A stretch of DNA of 64,000 bases from DYRG01 sp041161065. GTDB lineage: Bacteria; Pseudomonadota; Gammaproteobacteria; Beggiatoales; Beggiatoaceae. Location: NCBI GenBank assembly GCA_041161065.1, contig JBEAVE010000009.1:74334-138333 (forward strand), read 5' to 3'. A program made the translations under genes and the position numbers. The notes under the pieces are model-generated. The model was given only the letters and a program-made list of their open reading frames with translations. It ran no database searches and was not told the origin of the DNA. Below, piece after piece: positions 34,893-43,991 of the stretch; within the stretch, counting starts at the first letter, position 1, and each line of letters opens with the position of its first letter.

Positions 34893-36603
34893 GCGGTAAA
34901 AGGTTTGTATCCGGTGGCGTTTCTAGGTGGTTCAAATCGGGTAAATAGGGTTGGTAATTTTGAAAATCTCCCTTTATCGACGCATCTTTAATCACCAAAG
35001 GACGGAGAAATATAATGAGTTCACTTTTCTTATGTTGATCGTCGCGCTGACTAAACAAATCTCCAATCATTGGTAATTGAGAAGCCACCGGAATCCCATT
35101 TGTTCCCTGTTTTGCAGCATTTTGCATTAAGCCACCAATCATTGCAATGTTCCCACTTCTTATCTTCAATAACGATTCAATTTCTCTCACCTGCACAATA
35201 GGAATTTGACTGACGACATTCGCATTGGCTAGGGCAGGATTCGGGTCGTTTTTATAACCAATAATTCGAGAAATTGTCGGGCGCACATTTAACATCACAT
35301 TATCGTCCGCACTGATTTGTGGTGTTATGTTCATAATTAAGCCTTCGGGCACCGTGTGCACTTGGGTTTCATAAGTTACACGTCTCGCAGAAGTAGTCGT
35401 TGCATCAGAATCCTGCACTGAAACCGTAAAATACACATGATTATCAACGACTTTCAAAATAGCAGTTTGATTATTTAATGCCATTATTTTCGGGCTAGAA
35501 AGCACTTTTGTATTACCGAAACTTTCGAGCAACTTAATCGCCGCAGAAATGTCTCCAATTCCCGAGTTCTTATCCGCATAACTAATACCATAAAAAGGTT
35601 GTATATTGCTGTCTGTTTGCGTGAAATTTTGAATAATATTGAACTTCCCACCTAATCGTTGCCAATTAATCCCTGATTGATAACTATCATTTAGCGTAAC
35701 TTCAATGATAGTTGCTTCAATTAAAACCTGCCGTTGAACACTGTTAGTTACCTTTTCTAAAAAGGCTTTAATTTCGTTGTGCTGGCGCGAGGTTGCTCGA
35801 ACAGAAATAATCCCACTTTCGGGGTTGGTCATGACATTATGTTGAATAACTTTCTCTTCTTTTTCTTCATCAACATCGGCGGACTTTGCGGTTACAGAAG
35901 TGTCATTAGTTTTGGAAGATGCTTTTAATTGTTTGCGACGAGTAGTTGTAATGCGTTCTTCGGTTAATAAAATGGCTTGAATATTTTTTTCGAGGGTTTC
36001 CCAGAAATGATTTTTTGAAATGTCGACTAATGCGGTTTGAGAATTATTGCTCGATGCGCCTGCACTGCTTGTTGCATTATTGGAGGTATTTGAAACGGCA
36101 TTGCCTCCTGTTGAAACTTGGGTAGAAACGGTGACGCGATTTTCGGTATCTCGGCTCATATTAACGTAATCAATTTTGTAACTTTGAACATAAGGTAAAT
36201 CTAAGGAAATGCTCAGTTGATTGTCGAGCAATTGGTAACGTAAATCTAATTGTTTAGCAATTCGATCAAGGAGTTGTGATAATGTTTGATCGATGGCATT
36301 CATAGTCACCGAGCCTTTAATTCTGGGGTCGATATCGACGTTTAATTTGGCATCGCGGGCGAGAGCAAATAAGAGTTCTTTGGCGGGTACTTGATCGACG
36401 ACCACCGTAAATAATTCAGTTTTTGGAGATTTGGAGGACGGCGGCGGCAAATAAGGCGTGTGCAACACAGGGGGGGGGATTTTTGAGGCGGGCGGCGGCG
36501 TTTCGCTGCGGGTGTTCAAATGTCCCGCTGACGGCTGCAAAGGCTGCGGCGCGCAACCCGTCAAAATCCACACTATCAACGCTAAATATATCCACATAAT
36601 CAT
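34882..36603 (-). CDS. mshL: MshL-like secretin (type IV/MSHA pilus outer-membrane channel)
   Basis: A 573-residue outer-membrane secretin of the MSHA-pilus/type II secretion family. It starts with a lipoprotein signal (LIVWILTGCAPQ), followed by a Pro-rich segment. An STN-like domain near residues 65-150 shows the pattern VVVDQVPAKELLFALARDAK; an Asn/Ser-rich insert occurs near 165-195; the secretin core runs about 280-550, with VLIEATIIEVTLNDSYQSGINW and MIGGLMQNAAKQGTNGIPVASQLP. The other msh genes are not adjacent. It begins 1 base after the glutaredoxin-like gene. Confidence 0.87.
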   Translation of the reverse strand: MIMWIYLALIVWILTGCAPQPLQPSAGHLNTRSETPPPASKIPPPVLHTPYLPPPSSKSPKTELFTVVVDQVPAKELLFALARDAKLNVDIDPRIKGSVTMNAIDQTLSQLLDRIAKQLDLRYQLLDNQLSISLDLPYVQSYKIDYVNMSRDTENRVTVSTQVSTGGNAVSNTSNNATSSAGASSNNSQTALVDISKNHFWETLEKNIQAILLTEERITTTRRKQLKASSKTNDTSVTAKSADVDEEKEEKVIQHNVMTNPESGIISVRATSRQHNEIKAFLEKVTNSVQRQVLIEATIIEVTLNDSYQSGINWQRLGGKFNIIQNFTQTDSNIQPFYGISYADKNSGIGDISAAIKLLESFGNTKVLSSPKIMALNNQTAILKVVDNHVYFTVSVQDSDATTTSARRVTYETQVHTVPEGLIMNITPQISADDNVMLNVRPTISRIIGYKNDPNPALANANVVSQIPIVQVREIESLLKIRSGNIAMIGGLMQNAAKQGTNGIPVASQLPMIGDLFSQRDDQHKKSELIIFLRPLVIKDASIKGDFQNYQPYLPDLNHLETPPDTNLLPPNF

Positions 36604-36604
36604 G

Positions 36605-36856
36605 TTAATAGGTTTCTTCGTGACGTTGTAAATAATCTAAAATAGGCGCATTTTCGACCCAATATTCGCAAAGTTCCTGCTTTCCGCCCATCAACAACGG
36701 CACGCGCTCATTGTAACGATCGCGCAATTTGTCGTCGCCATCGATGTCGATCACCAAAATCTGAAACGGTTGATGCTGTTGTAACATCATCAAATCATTG
36801 ATCATGCGTTCACACAAATGACAACCCGCGCGCGAATAAAGTGTTAATGTTTTCAT
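36605..36856 (-). CDS. Glutaredoxin-like/thioredoxin-fold protein (DUF836 type)
   Basis: An 83-residue thioredoxin-fold protein. The CHLC redox motif is at residues 13-16 (YSRAGCHLCERM), and RVPLLMGGKQE near residue 52 holds the cis-Pro (VP). Such proteins are assigned to disulfide reduction, but their substrates are seldom known. A good AAAGGGGA ribosome site precedes the start. It is cotranscribed with the MshL-like secretin and divergent from the GGDEF gene. Confidence 0.85.
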   Translation of the reverse strand: MKTLTLYSRAGCHLCERMINDLMMLQQHQPFQILVIDIDGDDKLRDRYNERVPLLMGGKQELCEYWVENAPILDYLQRHEETY

Positions 36857-36969
36857 GTTATCCCCTTTGTTGCAGTGTTATTGTGAGAATATTGTAACAT
36901 TTTGTTAAAACACAGTTCGGCGCGGAATTTGTTATAGAATAGCGGGGATCAACGGCAGGTGGAGGGACT

Positions 36970-38343
36970 ATGCCGCGTTTTACATATAAAGTATTCATAG
37001 ACTTAGCCGTTTGGATGATCGGCATGGGCGTGTTGATGGGGGCGATGTTCCCTTTTTTTGTGTTGGCATTGCAAATTGAAAAGGGGTTATCGCCGTCTTT
37101 TTGGGGAGCGACCTTGGCGGCGGGCATTGCGATGGGCGCGGTCAATTTTTGGATCGCGCAGCGGGTCGTCAAACCCCGATTGCAAGTTCTCGCGCACCAT
37201 ATGCAAATCGTTGAAAGTACACTAAAAAATGCAACTTATAGCGGAGATTGGTCGGATTGCAATGTCGACAAATGCCGCGTAACCGTCGATTCAGACGATG
37301 ATTTGGGGAAAAGTGCCCAAGCCTTCAATGAGTTAGTCGAGGCACTCTTTCGAGCGCACGATGTCGATACGGCGGTGCGGGATTTTTCAAGAACCTTGTC
37401 GAGTCAATTGGATTTGGACGCTTTGTGCAAGCAAGCCCTTGATTTATTGATACAACATACCGGTGCGCTGGCGGGCGTGGTGCTCATTGAAGAAAACGGC
37501 GATTTGGCAATTTTGGCGCGTTATGGCTTAAAACACCCGCAAACCATCAGCGAAAGCGATCACGTTCGGCGCGCGATGCGAACGGGTGAATGTCAGCGGG
37601 TGGTTTTCCCCGACGACGTGCATATTGAAGCTGTTTTAACCGATTTTGTGCCGCGAGAAATCCTAGTTGTCCCCATTGATTTTAAGGAAGTCCCGCTCGG
37701 CGTGGTGATTTTGGCGAGCACCCAAACGTTTAGCAACGAAAAAGCCCATTTATTACAATTGTTTCGTGAAGGCTTTGGCTTAGCATTAAACAACGCCTTA
37801 GTGCACGACCGATTACAACGCATGGCAGCCATTGACGTTTTAACGGGAGCATACAACCGCCGTTTTGGTTTCATGCGATTGCGAGAAGAGTTTAATCGTT
37901 CATTGAGAAACGGCACGCCATTGGGGGTTTTATTAATGGATTTAGATCATTTCAAATCCGTGAATGATTCCTATGGACATTTAGTGGGCGATCGCGTTTT
38001 AAGTAAAGTGGTAGAAACTTGTGGACGCGCTTTAAGAGAAGGCGATTTTGTGGTACGTTATGGCGGAGAAGAATTTGTAATCGCGTTGCCCGGTGCATCG
38101 AGAGAAGACAGCGTCGATATCGCAGAAAACATTCGACGTTTAATTTCTGAAACCATCGTGAAAGACGGTTCTCAACATATTCACTTTTCTGCGAGCTTTG
38201 GTGTAACCTCTTTTCCAGAAGATAATGTCGATGGATTAGAAGAACTGATCAAAAACGCCGACGATGCACTATTTCAAGCGAAAGAACAAGGTCGTAATCA
38301 AGTCATTGCCTTTCGTTATTTTCAAATGCTGAACCCTCATTAG
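36970..38343 (+). CDS. Membrane diguanylate cyclase with GAF and GGDEF domains
   Basis: Predicted to make c-di-GMP. The 457-residue protein has two membrane helices near residues 8-60, a short HAMP-like linker, a GAF-type sensor near 130-275, and a GGDEF domain at about 290-450. The active-site motif is intact as GGEEF near residue 364, and an RxxD inhibitory site (REGD) lies exactly five residues before it, so feedback inhibition by c-di-GMP is expected. The TM-GAF arrangement suggests sensing of a cytoplasmic ligand. It lies 21 bases upstream of the FimX-like gene, with which it is probably cotranscribed. Confidence 0.92.
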   Translation: MPRFTYKVFIDLAVWMIGMGVLMGAMFPFFVLALQIEKGLSPSFWGATLAAGIAMGAVNFWIAQRVVKPRLQVLAHHMQIVESTLKNATYSGDWSDCNVDKCRVTVDSDDDLGKSAQAFNELVEALFRAHDVDTAVRDFSRTLSSQLDLDALCKQALDLLIQHTGALAGVVLIEENGDLAILARYGLKHPQTISESDHVRRAMRTGECQRVVFPDDVHIEAVLTDFVPREILVVPIDFKEVPLGVVILASTQTFSNEKAHLLQLFREGFGLALNNALVHDRLQRMAAIDVLTGAYNRRFGFMRLREEFNRSLRNGTPLGVLLMDLDHFKSVNDSYGHLVGDRVLSKVVETCGRALREGDFVVRYGGEEFVIALPGASREDSVDIAENIRRLISETIVKDGSQHIHFSASFGVTSFPEDNVDGLEELIKNADDALFQAKEQGRNQVIAFRYFQMLNPH

Positions 38344-38364
38344 AGGTCATTAAGGAGAAATTGA

Positions 38365-40455
38365 GTGATTCAAAGCAATATTATTCGACTTATTGTGGTG
38401 GAAGAATCTGCCAATGATGCGGAGTTAATTTTAAATGCGTTGCGCAAAGCCCGTTTTCCTATCCGTCCCCGTCACGTCGAAGATGCGGAAGATTTCCAAA
38501 AAGCCCTCAGTGAACAAGAATGGGATTTGGTGGTTTCTGTGCCGTTTGTCGGCGATTTCACCGTTAAAGAAATTGCTGAACTAATTAAAAACTCCAAACA
38601 AGATATTCCACTCGTTGTTTTAAGCCGTAAGTTTTCTCCCGAAATTTTAGTGGAACTCTTGAGCAACGGCGCACGTCAAGTCTTGCCTTCAGAAAACGAT
38701 GCTTGCTTACAAATCGCAGTTAGAAAAGAATTAGAAGATTTAGAGAACCGTCAATCATTACGCCGCGTCGAACAGCTTTATCGACAAAGCCAACAACATA
38801 ACAAAATGCTCTTAGAAACTTCCCGAGATGCTATTAGTTATGTCCATGATGGAATGCACATTCACGCAAACCCCGCTTATTTAGAAATGTTTGGGTATCA
38901 AAATTTTGATGAATTGGAAGGAATGCCTGTTATGAATTTGGTTGCAACAGAACACCATTCTAAATTCAAAGAATTTATGCGCGAATATATGACCGACGAA
39001 AACCAAGAAGACCGCGATATTGAACTCATTGGCGTGAGAAACTTGAAAGGAAAAAAATCTAAATTTAAATTGAAAATGGAAGTTAGCCAAGCCTTGTATG
39101 AAAATGAACGGTGCATTCAAATTATCATTCGTGATCAATCAGATAATAGCAAAGAGCTTGAAAAGAAGCTCAAAGAAATGACCAAACTAGATCAAGTTAC
39201 GGGTTTGTACAATTCGCAATATTTTTTGCAATTGTTAGAAAAAGCACTTTCAAAAGCTATCGAGTCTCATATTCGTAGTTTAATTCTTTACATTGAATTG
39301 GATAATTTTAATGCAATTCGTGAGCAAATTGGGATTGGTGGAAGCGATCCCGTTCTCGCTAATATTGCAAAACAACTGAAAGCTGTCGCAGAAGAAACTG
39401 TCATTGCAAGATTTGGTGATCGGGCTTTCACATTGTTATTGCACGACAGTGATATTGGTAATGCACAAGATTTTGCCGAAAAGTTACGTCGAACAGTAGA
39501 AAATTGCGTCACTGAAGTGCAAGAAAAATCCATTATTTTAACTTGTAGCATTGGGATTGCACAGGTTTTAGCATCAGCGGGAACACCACAAAGCGTTTTA
39601 AGTGATGCACACACGGCTTGTAAATCGGCAGTTCAACAGGGTGGAAATCGGGTTGAAATTTACAAAGCTATCGTTAAAACAGGCGGCGGTGAAGATGCGT
39701 TAAAAGATGTAACTAAATTGATTGAAACAGCAGAAGAAGAAAAACGTTTGTCATTAGTGTATCAACCGGTTGTCAACTTGCGAGGAGAAGTTGAGGAAAT
39801 TTATGAAATCTTTTTGAGAATGGTGGATACAGCAGGGACATTAGTGCCTGCAGGCACATTGTTTGCCGCTGCTGAGAAAGCAAATTTGAGCATTAAACTC
39901 GATAAATGGGTTCTCAAAGAGGCAGCAACCATTTGTTTAAATCGCCAAAAAGCGGGGCACAAAACCCATTTCTTTATTAAATTATCTGATCAAGTGGTTA
40001 AAGATGAAACGATTGTGTTGTATATTAATAAATTATTGAGAGCAACGCATTTGTCGGGAGAACATTTTACCATTGAAATAAGTGAAGCAACAGCAATTAG
40101 TCAAGTGAAATATGCTAAAGCCTTTGTGATGCAGTTGAAAAAGATGGGTTGTCGAACCGCTTTAGAGCATTTTGGAACGAGTTTGAATTCGGAAACTATT
40201 TTGAAGCATTTGCCGGTGGATTTTGTAAAAATAGATTCTTCGTATGCGAAAGGACTTTCTTCCAATGCAGAGCACCAAAATGCAGTAAAGAAAATCGTTG
40301 AAGTAGCGCATAGTTATGAAAAGAAAACCATTGCTGAAGCCGTTGAAGATGCAAACAGTTTAACGGTGTTGTGGCAATGTGAAGTCGATTTCGCACAAGG
40401 GCATTACATTCAAGAACCGCTAGAAACCCTAGATTACGTTTTTACAGAAGAGTAG
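38365..40455 (+). CDS. fimX: FimX-like protein: degenerate REC, PAS, GGDEF and EAL domains
   Basis: A 696-residue protein with the domain order of FimX, the c-di-GMP-binding regulator of type IV pilus assembly. A REC-like domain (about 1-125) has Ser where the phosphoacceptor Asp should be (LVVSVPF). A PAS domain covers about 150-265. The GGDEF motif is degraded to GDRAF near residue 350. The EAL motif reads EIF, DDFG is EHFG and the metal-binding Asn is Lys (FIKLS). It is therefore predicted to bind but not make or cut c-di-GMP. A GTG start follows AAGGAG. It is likely coupled to the cyclase upstream. Confidence 0.83.
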   Translation: MIQSNIIRLIVVEESANDAELILNALRKARFPIRPRHVEDAEDFQKALSEQEWDLVVSVPFVGDFTVKEIAELIKNSKQDIPLVVLSRKFSPEILVELLSNGARQVLPSENDACLQIAVRKELEDLENRQSLRRVEQLYRQSQQHNKMLLETSRDAISYVHDGMHIHANPAYLEMFGYQNFDELEGMPVMNLVATEHHSKFKEFMREYMTDENQEDRDIELIGVRNLKGKKSKFKLKMEVSQALYENERCIQIIIRDQSDNSKELEKKLKEMTKLDQVTGLYNSQYFLQLLEKALSKAIESHIRSLILYIELDNFNAIREQIGIGGSDPVLANIAKQLKAVAEETVIARFGDRAFTLLLHDSDIGNAQDFAEKLRRTVENCVTEVQEKSIILTCSIGIAQVLASAGTPQSVLSDAHTACKSAVQQGGNRVEIYKAIVKTGGGEDALKDVTKLIETAEEEKRLSLVYQPVVNLRGEVEEIYEIFLRMVDTAGTLVPAGTLFAAAEKANLSIKLDKWVLKEAATICLNRQKAGHKTHFFIKLSDQVVKDETIVLYINKLLRATHLSGEHFTIEISEATAISQVKYAKAFVMQLKKMGCRTALEHFGTSLNSETILKHLPVDFVKIDSSYAKGLSSNAEHQNAVKKIVEVAHSYEKKTIAEAVEDANSLTVLWQCEVDFAQGHYIQEPLETLDYVFTEE

Positions 40456-40504
40456 AAAATTAGGGACAGCAATGTAATAACTTTTATATTTCAAGAGGTT
40501 AGAA

Positions 40505-40524
40505 CAGCGTTTGACGCTATTTTG
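40505..40524 (+). terminator. Weak hairpin after the FimX-like gene
   Basis: AGCGT at 40506-40510 pairs with ACGCT at 40514-40518 over a three-base loop, followed by ATTTT. It lies about 50 bases after the stop. The stem is short and the T run brief, so termination is only possible. Confidence 0.3.
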
Positions 40525-40607
40525 CCTCACTGCCTCCTTTCGTACTTTATGGTGAAGACTATCAAATACGTTAATTTTCAACTGTAACAAATTTATCGTT
40601 ATGTCAA

Positions 40608-40636
40608 TTGACAGTGATTCTAAAAGGCTAGATACT
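40608..40636 (+). promoter_or_regulatory. Candidate sigma-70 promoter for the Cache-domain gene
   Basis: A perfect TTGACA at 40608-40613 is followed after 17 bases by GATACT at 40631-40636 (four of six matches to TATAAT). The start codon is 85 bases downstream, behind a GGAGG ribosome site, giving a long 5' leader. It is the best promoter match seen in the window. Confidence 0.6.
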
Positions 40637-40720
40637 AGGTAGGGTAGTTTTTTAACTGCTTAACTTTTAAGGTCAATAGTGACTTAATTCGTTCAAAATC
40701 AAAAAATTGGAGGAATCCTA

Positions 40721-41182
40721 ATGAAATTTGTAAAAACAGTCGCAGCATTTGCATTACCCGTCATGTTATTTGTGGGCGGCGTACAAGCAGCGGACGAACG
40801 CGGAACAGCAGCAGAAGCCAAAGCCATGCTCGACAAAGCGGTGGCGGCGGTGAAAGCCGATGAAGCAAAAGCCTTAGCGCAATTTGTTTCTGATGCGAAA
40901 GCCAAAAGTGGCGATTTCTTTCAAAAAGATTTGTACGTTTTCTGCGGTGGTGAAGACGGTAATTTCTCCGCGCACCCTTCGTTGGTTGGCAAAAGCATGA
41001 AAGGCTTGATGGACAAAGCAACACCTCCTATTGCAGTGGGCGAAGCGTTCTACAAAGCGGCAGCAAAAGGCGGCGAAGTGACTTATCAATGGCCCCTCCC
41101 CGGTGCAACCGCTCCTCAAAAGAAAGTGGCGATTGTTGCTCAAGCAGGCAAGCAAGTTTGCGCCGTCGGTTATTACCCCTAA
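40721..41182 (+). CDS. Secreted single-Cache-domain protein
   Basis: A 153-residue protein with a clear signal peptide (VAAFALPVMLFVGGVQAAD, cut after residue 23 or so) and a small periplasmic Cache domain. The hallmark pattern appears as LYVFCGGEDGNFSAHPSLVGKSM with a later EVTYQW strand and VCAVGYY end. Cache domains bind small ligands such as organic acids; here there is no attached signalling domain. It stands alone between its own promoter and a strong terminator. Two Cys may pair in the periplasm. Confidence 0.82.
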   Translation: MKFVKTVAAFALPVMLFVGGVQAADERGTAAEAKAMLDKAVAAVKADEAKALAQFVSDAKAKSGDFFQKDLYVFCGGEDGNFSAHPSLVGKSMKGLMDKATPPIAVGEAFYKAAAKGGEVTYQWPLPGATAPQKKVAIVAQAGKQVCAVGYYP

Positions 41183-41210
41183 GATAATCTCGTTTGCTCT
41201 GACCTAAAAG

Positions 41211-41240
41211 ACCGATCCTAGAAATAGCGATCGGTTTTTT
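41211..41240 (+). terminator. Rho-independent terminator after the Cache-domain gene
   Basis: ACCGATC at 41211-41217 pairs with GATCGGT at 41229-41235 and is followed by TTTTTT. It ends 22 bases before ybgC, separating the two units. Confidence 0.8.
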
Positions 41241-41262
41241 CTTTGGGTAAGGAAATATGTTA

Positions 41263-41670
41263 ATGTCTGATTTTAATTTTCCCATTCGAGTGTATTATGA
41301 AGATACGGATAGTGGCGGCGTGGTTTATCATAGCCAATATTTGAATTTTATGGAGCGGGCGCGCACGGAATGGTTGAGAAACTTAGGATTTGAACAAGAC
41401 GTTTTAAGAGAACAGCATAATTGTATTTTTGTTGTGAGAAAAGCGCAAATAGATTTCTTAAAACCCGCCCGTTTCAATGATATATTAACGGTGATAACTC
41501 ATTTGGAAGAAACTGCGCACGCTAGCTTTTATTTATCTCAATATATTCTTCATCATCAAAGCGACGAATTGCTTTGTAAGGCAACCATTAAAATAGCCGC
41601 TATTTATCCTCAAACTTTCAAACCCCGTCGAATTCCTGAAATGATTTTAAAAGGTATAACAAATGGATGA
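41263..41670 (+). CDS. ybgC: Acyl-CoA thioesterase YbgC (Tol-Pal associated)
   Basis: A hot-dog-fold thioesterase of 135 residues that opens the tol-pal cluster. The active-site motif EDTDSGGVVYHSQYLNFMERAR carries the catalytic Asp and the helix that follows it. Two ATGs lie in frame at 41257 and 41263; the second is preferred because AAGGA sits nine bases before it and three before the first. It overlaps tolQ by eight bases. Confidence 0.93.
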   Translation: MSDFNFPIRVYYEDTDSGGVVYHSQYLNFMERARTEWLRNLGFEQDVLREQHNCIFVVRKAQIDFLKPARFNDILTVITHLEETAHASFYLSQYILHHQSDELLCKATIKIAAIYPQTFKPRRIPEMILKGITNG

Positions 41671-42382
41671 TACATTAGCATTAATTCTTAAAGCCAGTTT
41701 ATTAGTGCAAATAGTTATGTTTCTTTTACTAACCATGTCAATTTATTCATGGACAATTATTTTCGTAAAACGTAAAGAACTTAATTATGAACGTTCGCAA
41801 AGTATTCAGTTTCTTGAGCGATTTAATTACGTGAAAGATTTTAATCAATTATATTCACAACTCTCTGAATATCATTATAAAAAAACCGCATTGGATAAGA
41901 TTTTTATTATGGGATATGAAACATTTGTAAAATTACATCGACAGCAAACCACTTTACCAATGGATACTGTTTTAGGCGCACAGCGATCAATGAAAGTTGT
42001 TATGCAAAAAGAGTTGGATAAAATAGAGGAAAATTTGCCGACATTAGCAACGTTAGGATCGGTTAGTCCTTATATTGGTTTGTTTGGAACTGTGTGGGGA
42101 ATTATGCACTCATTTCATGGTTTGTCGACCGTAAAACAAGTCACCTTAGCAATGGTTGCACCGGGTATTTCTGAAGCGTTGATTGCAACGGCAATGGGTT
42201 TATTTGTGGCAATTCCTGCGGTAATGGCTTATAACGATTACATTACAAAGGTCGATTTTTTGAATAAACAATATGAAAACTTTATCGAGGAATTTACCGT
42301 TATTTTACAGCGTTTAATTCATCAAATGTTGGCGAATGAAAAAAATGAAAAAATTGTAGAGAAAACGGAGAAAACATTGTGA
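41663..42382 (+). CDS. tolQ: Tol-Pal system inner-membrane protein TolQ
   Basis: A proton-channel subunit homologous to ExbB and MotA. The 239-residue product has three membrane helices: near residues 10-34, and the pair around 130-155 and 165-190. TLATLGSVSPYIGLFGTVWGIMHSF and APGISEALIATAMGLFVAIPAVMAYN are the diagnostic stretches. With TolR it uses the proton motive force to drive TolA for outer-membrane constriction. Overlaps ybgC and tolR. Confidence 0.96.
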   Translation: MDDTLALILKASLLVQIVMFLLLTMSIYSWTIIFVKRKELNYERSQSIQFLERFNYVKDFNQLYSQLSEYHYKKTALDKIFIMGYETFVKLHRQQTTLPMDTVLGAQRSMKVVMQKELDKIEENLPTLATLGSVSPYIGLFGTVWGIMHSFHGLSTVKQVTLAMVAPGISEALIATAMGLFVAIPAVMAYNDYITKVDFLNKQYENFIEEFTVILQRLIHQMLANEKNEKIVEKTEKTL

Positions 42383-42753
42383 ATTATCGTCCGCGCCGAC
42401 ATATTGTAGAAATGAATGTCGTACCCTATATTGATGTAATGTTGGTGTTGTTAGTAATTTTTATGGTCACTTCACCGCTTATGTCTAATGAATCTCAAAA
42501 AGTAGATACCACCGAAATGATTAGTAATGTTGTTTTAATTATTGATGAACAAGGCAATGTACAACTCCAAAATAATCCTCTAAATAAAACTATTGAAAAT
42601 GCAGAAGAAATCGCTGAATTATTAAAAGAAATTCTTAAGGAATCTACCAATAGTATGGTTACACTCGATCCCGATAAAGAACTCAAATATGGAAAATTAG
42701 AAAGCTTCATCGGTGTTTTGCAATCAAAAGGTATCAATATTTCAATCAAGTGA
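42379..42753 (+). CDS. tolR: Tol-Pal system protein TolR
   Basis: A 124-residue bitopic partner of TolQ, homologous to ExbD. The single membrane helix at residues 14-33 carries the essential Asp (MNVVPYIDVMLVLLVIFMV), and the periplasmic domain ends with the ExbD-like LQSKGINISIK. It starts with GTG inside the tolQ stop and ends overlapping tolA by four bases. Confidence 0.95.
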   Translation: MNYRPRRHIVEMNVVPYIDVMLVLLVIFMVTSPLMSNESQKVDTTEMISNVVLIIDEQGNVQLQNNPLNKTIENAEEIAELLKEILKESTNSMVTLDPDKELKYGKLESFIGVLQSKGINISIK

Positions 42754-43991
42754 AAGAAATGCGTCATTATTTTTGGAATTTCCTATTAGCCATTGTCGTG
42801 CATTTGTGTGCGGCGGTTATTCTGTTGTTTAATACTCAATTTAGTTGGGGTTCAAAAAAGTCTTTTCAAAATGATTGCACGGTGGTTTCTCAACCTGTTA
42901 ATGTGAAACCCGTTGATCCTAAAATTATTCAAGAAACCATTGCTAAAAAACAGCAGGAAGAACAACTAAAACAACAAGCCTTAAAAAAGCAGCAACAAGA
43001 AGCAGAATTACAACGTAAAGAACTTGAAAAAAATTTGGCGCAACAAGAAAAAACACTCGAGGAAAAAGCCTTAGCTTTAGCTAAACAACAACAGCAGATC
43101 GAAGAAGACGCTAAATTGGCAAAAGAAAAGCAAAAACAAGCCGCCGATCAACTTAAGAAAGAGTTGGAAATCGCTCAAAAAGAACTAGACCTCATCGAAC
43201 AGAGAAAACAACGCGAACAAGAAGAATCAAAGCGTTTGTTATTATTGAAAAAACAAGAACAAGAACGCTTAGATCATATTCAGAAAGAATTAGAAAAATC
43301 TCTAAAAGAAAAACAAATAGAAGAGGCGCATTTAGCAGAACAAAAACGTAAAGAAAAAGACCAACAACTTGCGCTTGAAAATAAACAACGTGAAGAAGAA
43401 AATCAGCGAATAATTGATGACGCGAAAAAAGCAGCAAACGCCCAAAAAGCGGCTGAACAGGCAGAGAAAAAACGTAAGCAAAAACAAAAAAAAGCTGATG
43501 AAAAACGTAAATTGGCTGAAGAAAAACCTGTTAAAAAACTTCCTCCTAAAGAAGAAGAACCTGTGGAAGAAAAATCTCCAGAACCTGACGCAGTAGAACC
43601 TCCCTTGCCACCCCTTAAAAATAGTTTTAGAGATATATTGGAATCTGATGCTAATATTCCTCAACAAACAGTGCAAACCGATCGTGAAAAATCGTTAATT
43701 GAAACCTATAAAAATGGGATTGAAGAAACGATTAAAAGAAATACTCGATCTTTAATTAAAGGTTTTTCAAAAGATTTAGTTGCAAAATTTAATATTAAAA
43801 CCAAAGAAAATGGTCAGATTTTAGAGGTTTTATTATTGGAAAGTAGTGGTGATCAAGAGTTTGATCGATTGGTTGAAATAGGGATAAGAAAATCTTCACC
43901 TTTGCCTGTTCCAAAAGGAAGCGATAGCAATATCTATCAATTGGGCGAATTTCATGACATTATTTTAGATTACAAAGGGAAATCACAATGA
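42750..43991 (+). CDS. tolA: Cell envelope integrity protein TolA
   Basis: A 413-residue protein spanning the periplasm. One membrane helix lies near residues 9-28, a long Lys/Gln/Glu-rich coiled coil covers about 50-270, then a Pro-rich hinge, and a TonB-C-like globular domain runs to the end (IKTKENGQILEVLLLESSGDQEFD). It transmits TolQR energy to TolB and Pal. The GTG start overlaps the tolR stop; an ATG three codons later is possible. The coiled-coil region is strongly AAA/GAA-biased. Confidence 0.93.
   Translation: MKEMRHYFWNFLLAIVVHLCAAVILLFNTQFSWGSKKSFQNDCTVVSQPVNVKPVDPKIIQETIAKKQQEEQLKQQALKKQQQEAELQRKELEKNLAQQEKTLEEKALALAKQQQQIEEDAKLAKEKQKQAADQLKKELEIAQKELDLIEQRKQREQEESKRLLLLKKQEQERLDHIQKELEKSLKEKQIEEAHLAEQKRKEKDQQLALENKQREEENQRIIDDAKKAANAQKAAEQAEKKRKQKQKKADEKRKLAEEKPVKKLPPKEEEPVEEKSPEPDAVEPPLPPLKNSFRDILESDANIPQQTVQTDREKSLIETYKNGIEETIKRNTRSLIKGFSKDLVAKFNIKTKENGQILEVLLLESSGDQEFDRLVEIGIRKSSPLPVPKGSDSNIYQLGEFHDIILDYKGKSQ

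Noticed and set aside
43332..43676. Antisense frame of 114 codons opposite tolA
   Set aside because: A Phe-rich product produced by the Lys/Glu-rich tolA coiled coil; typical shadow.
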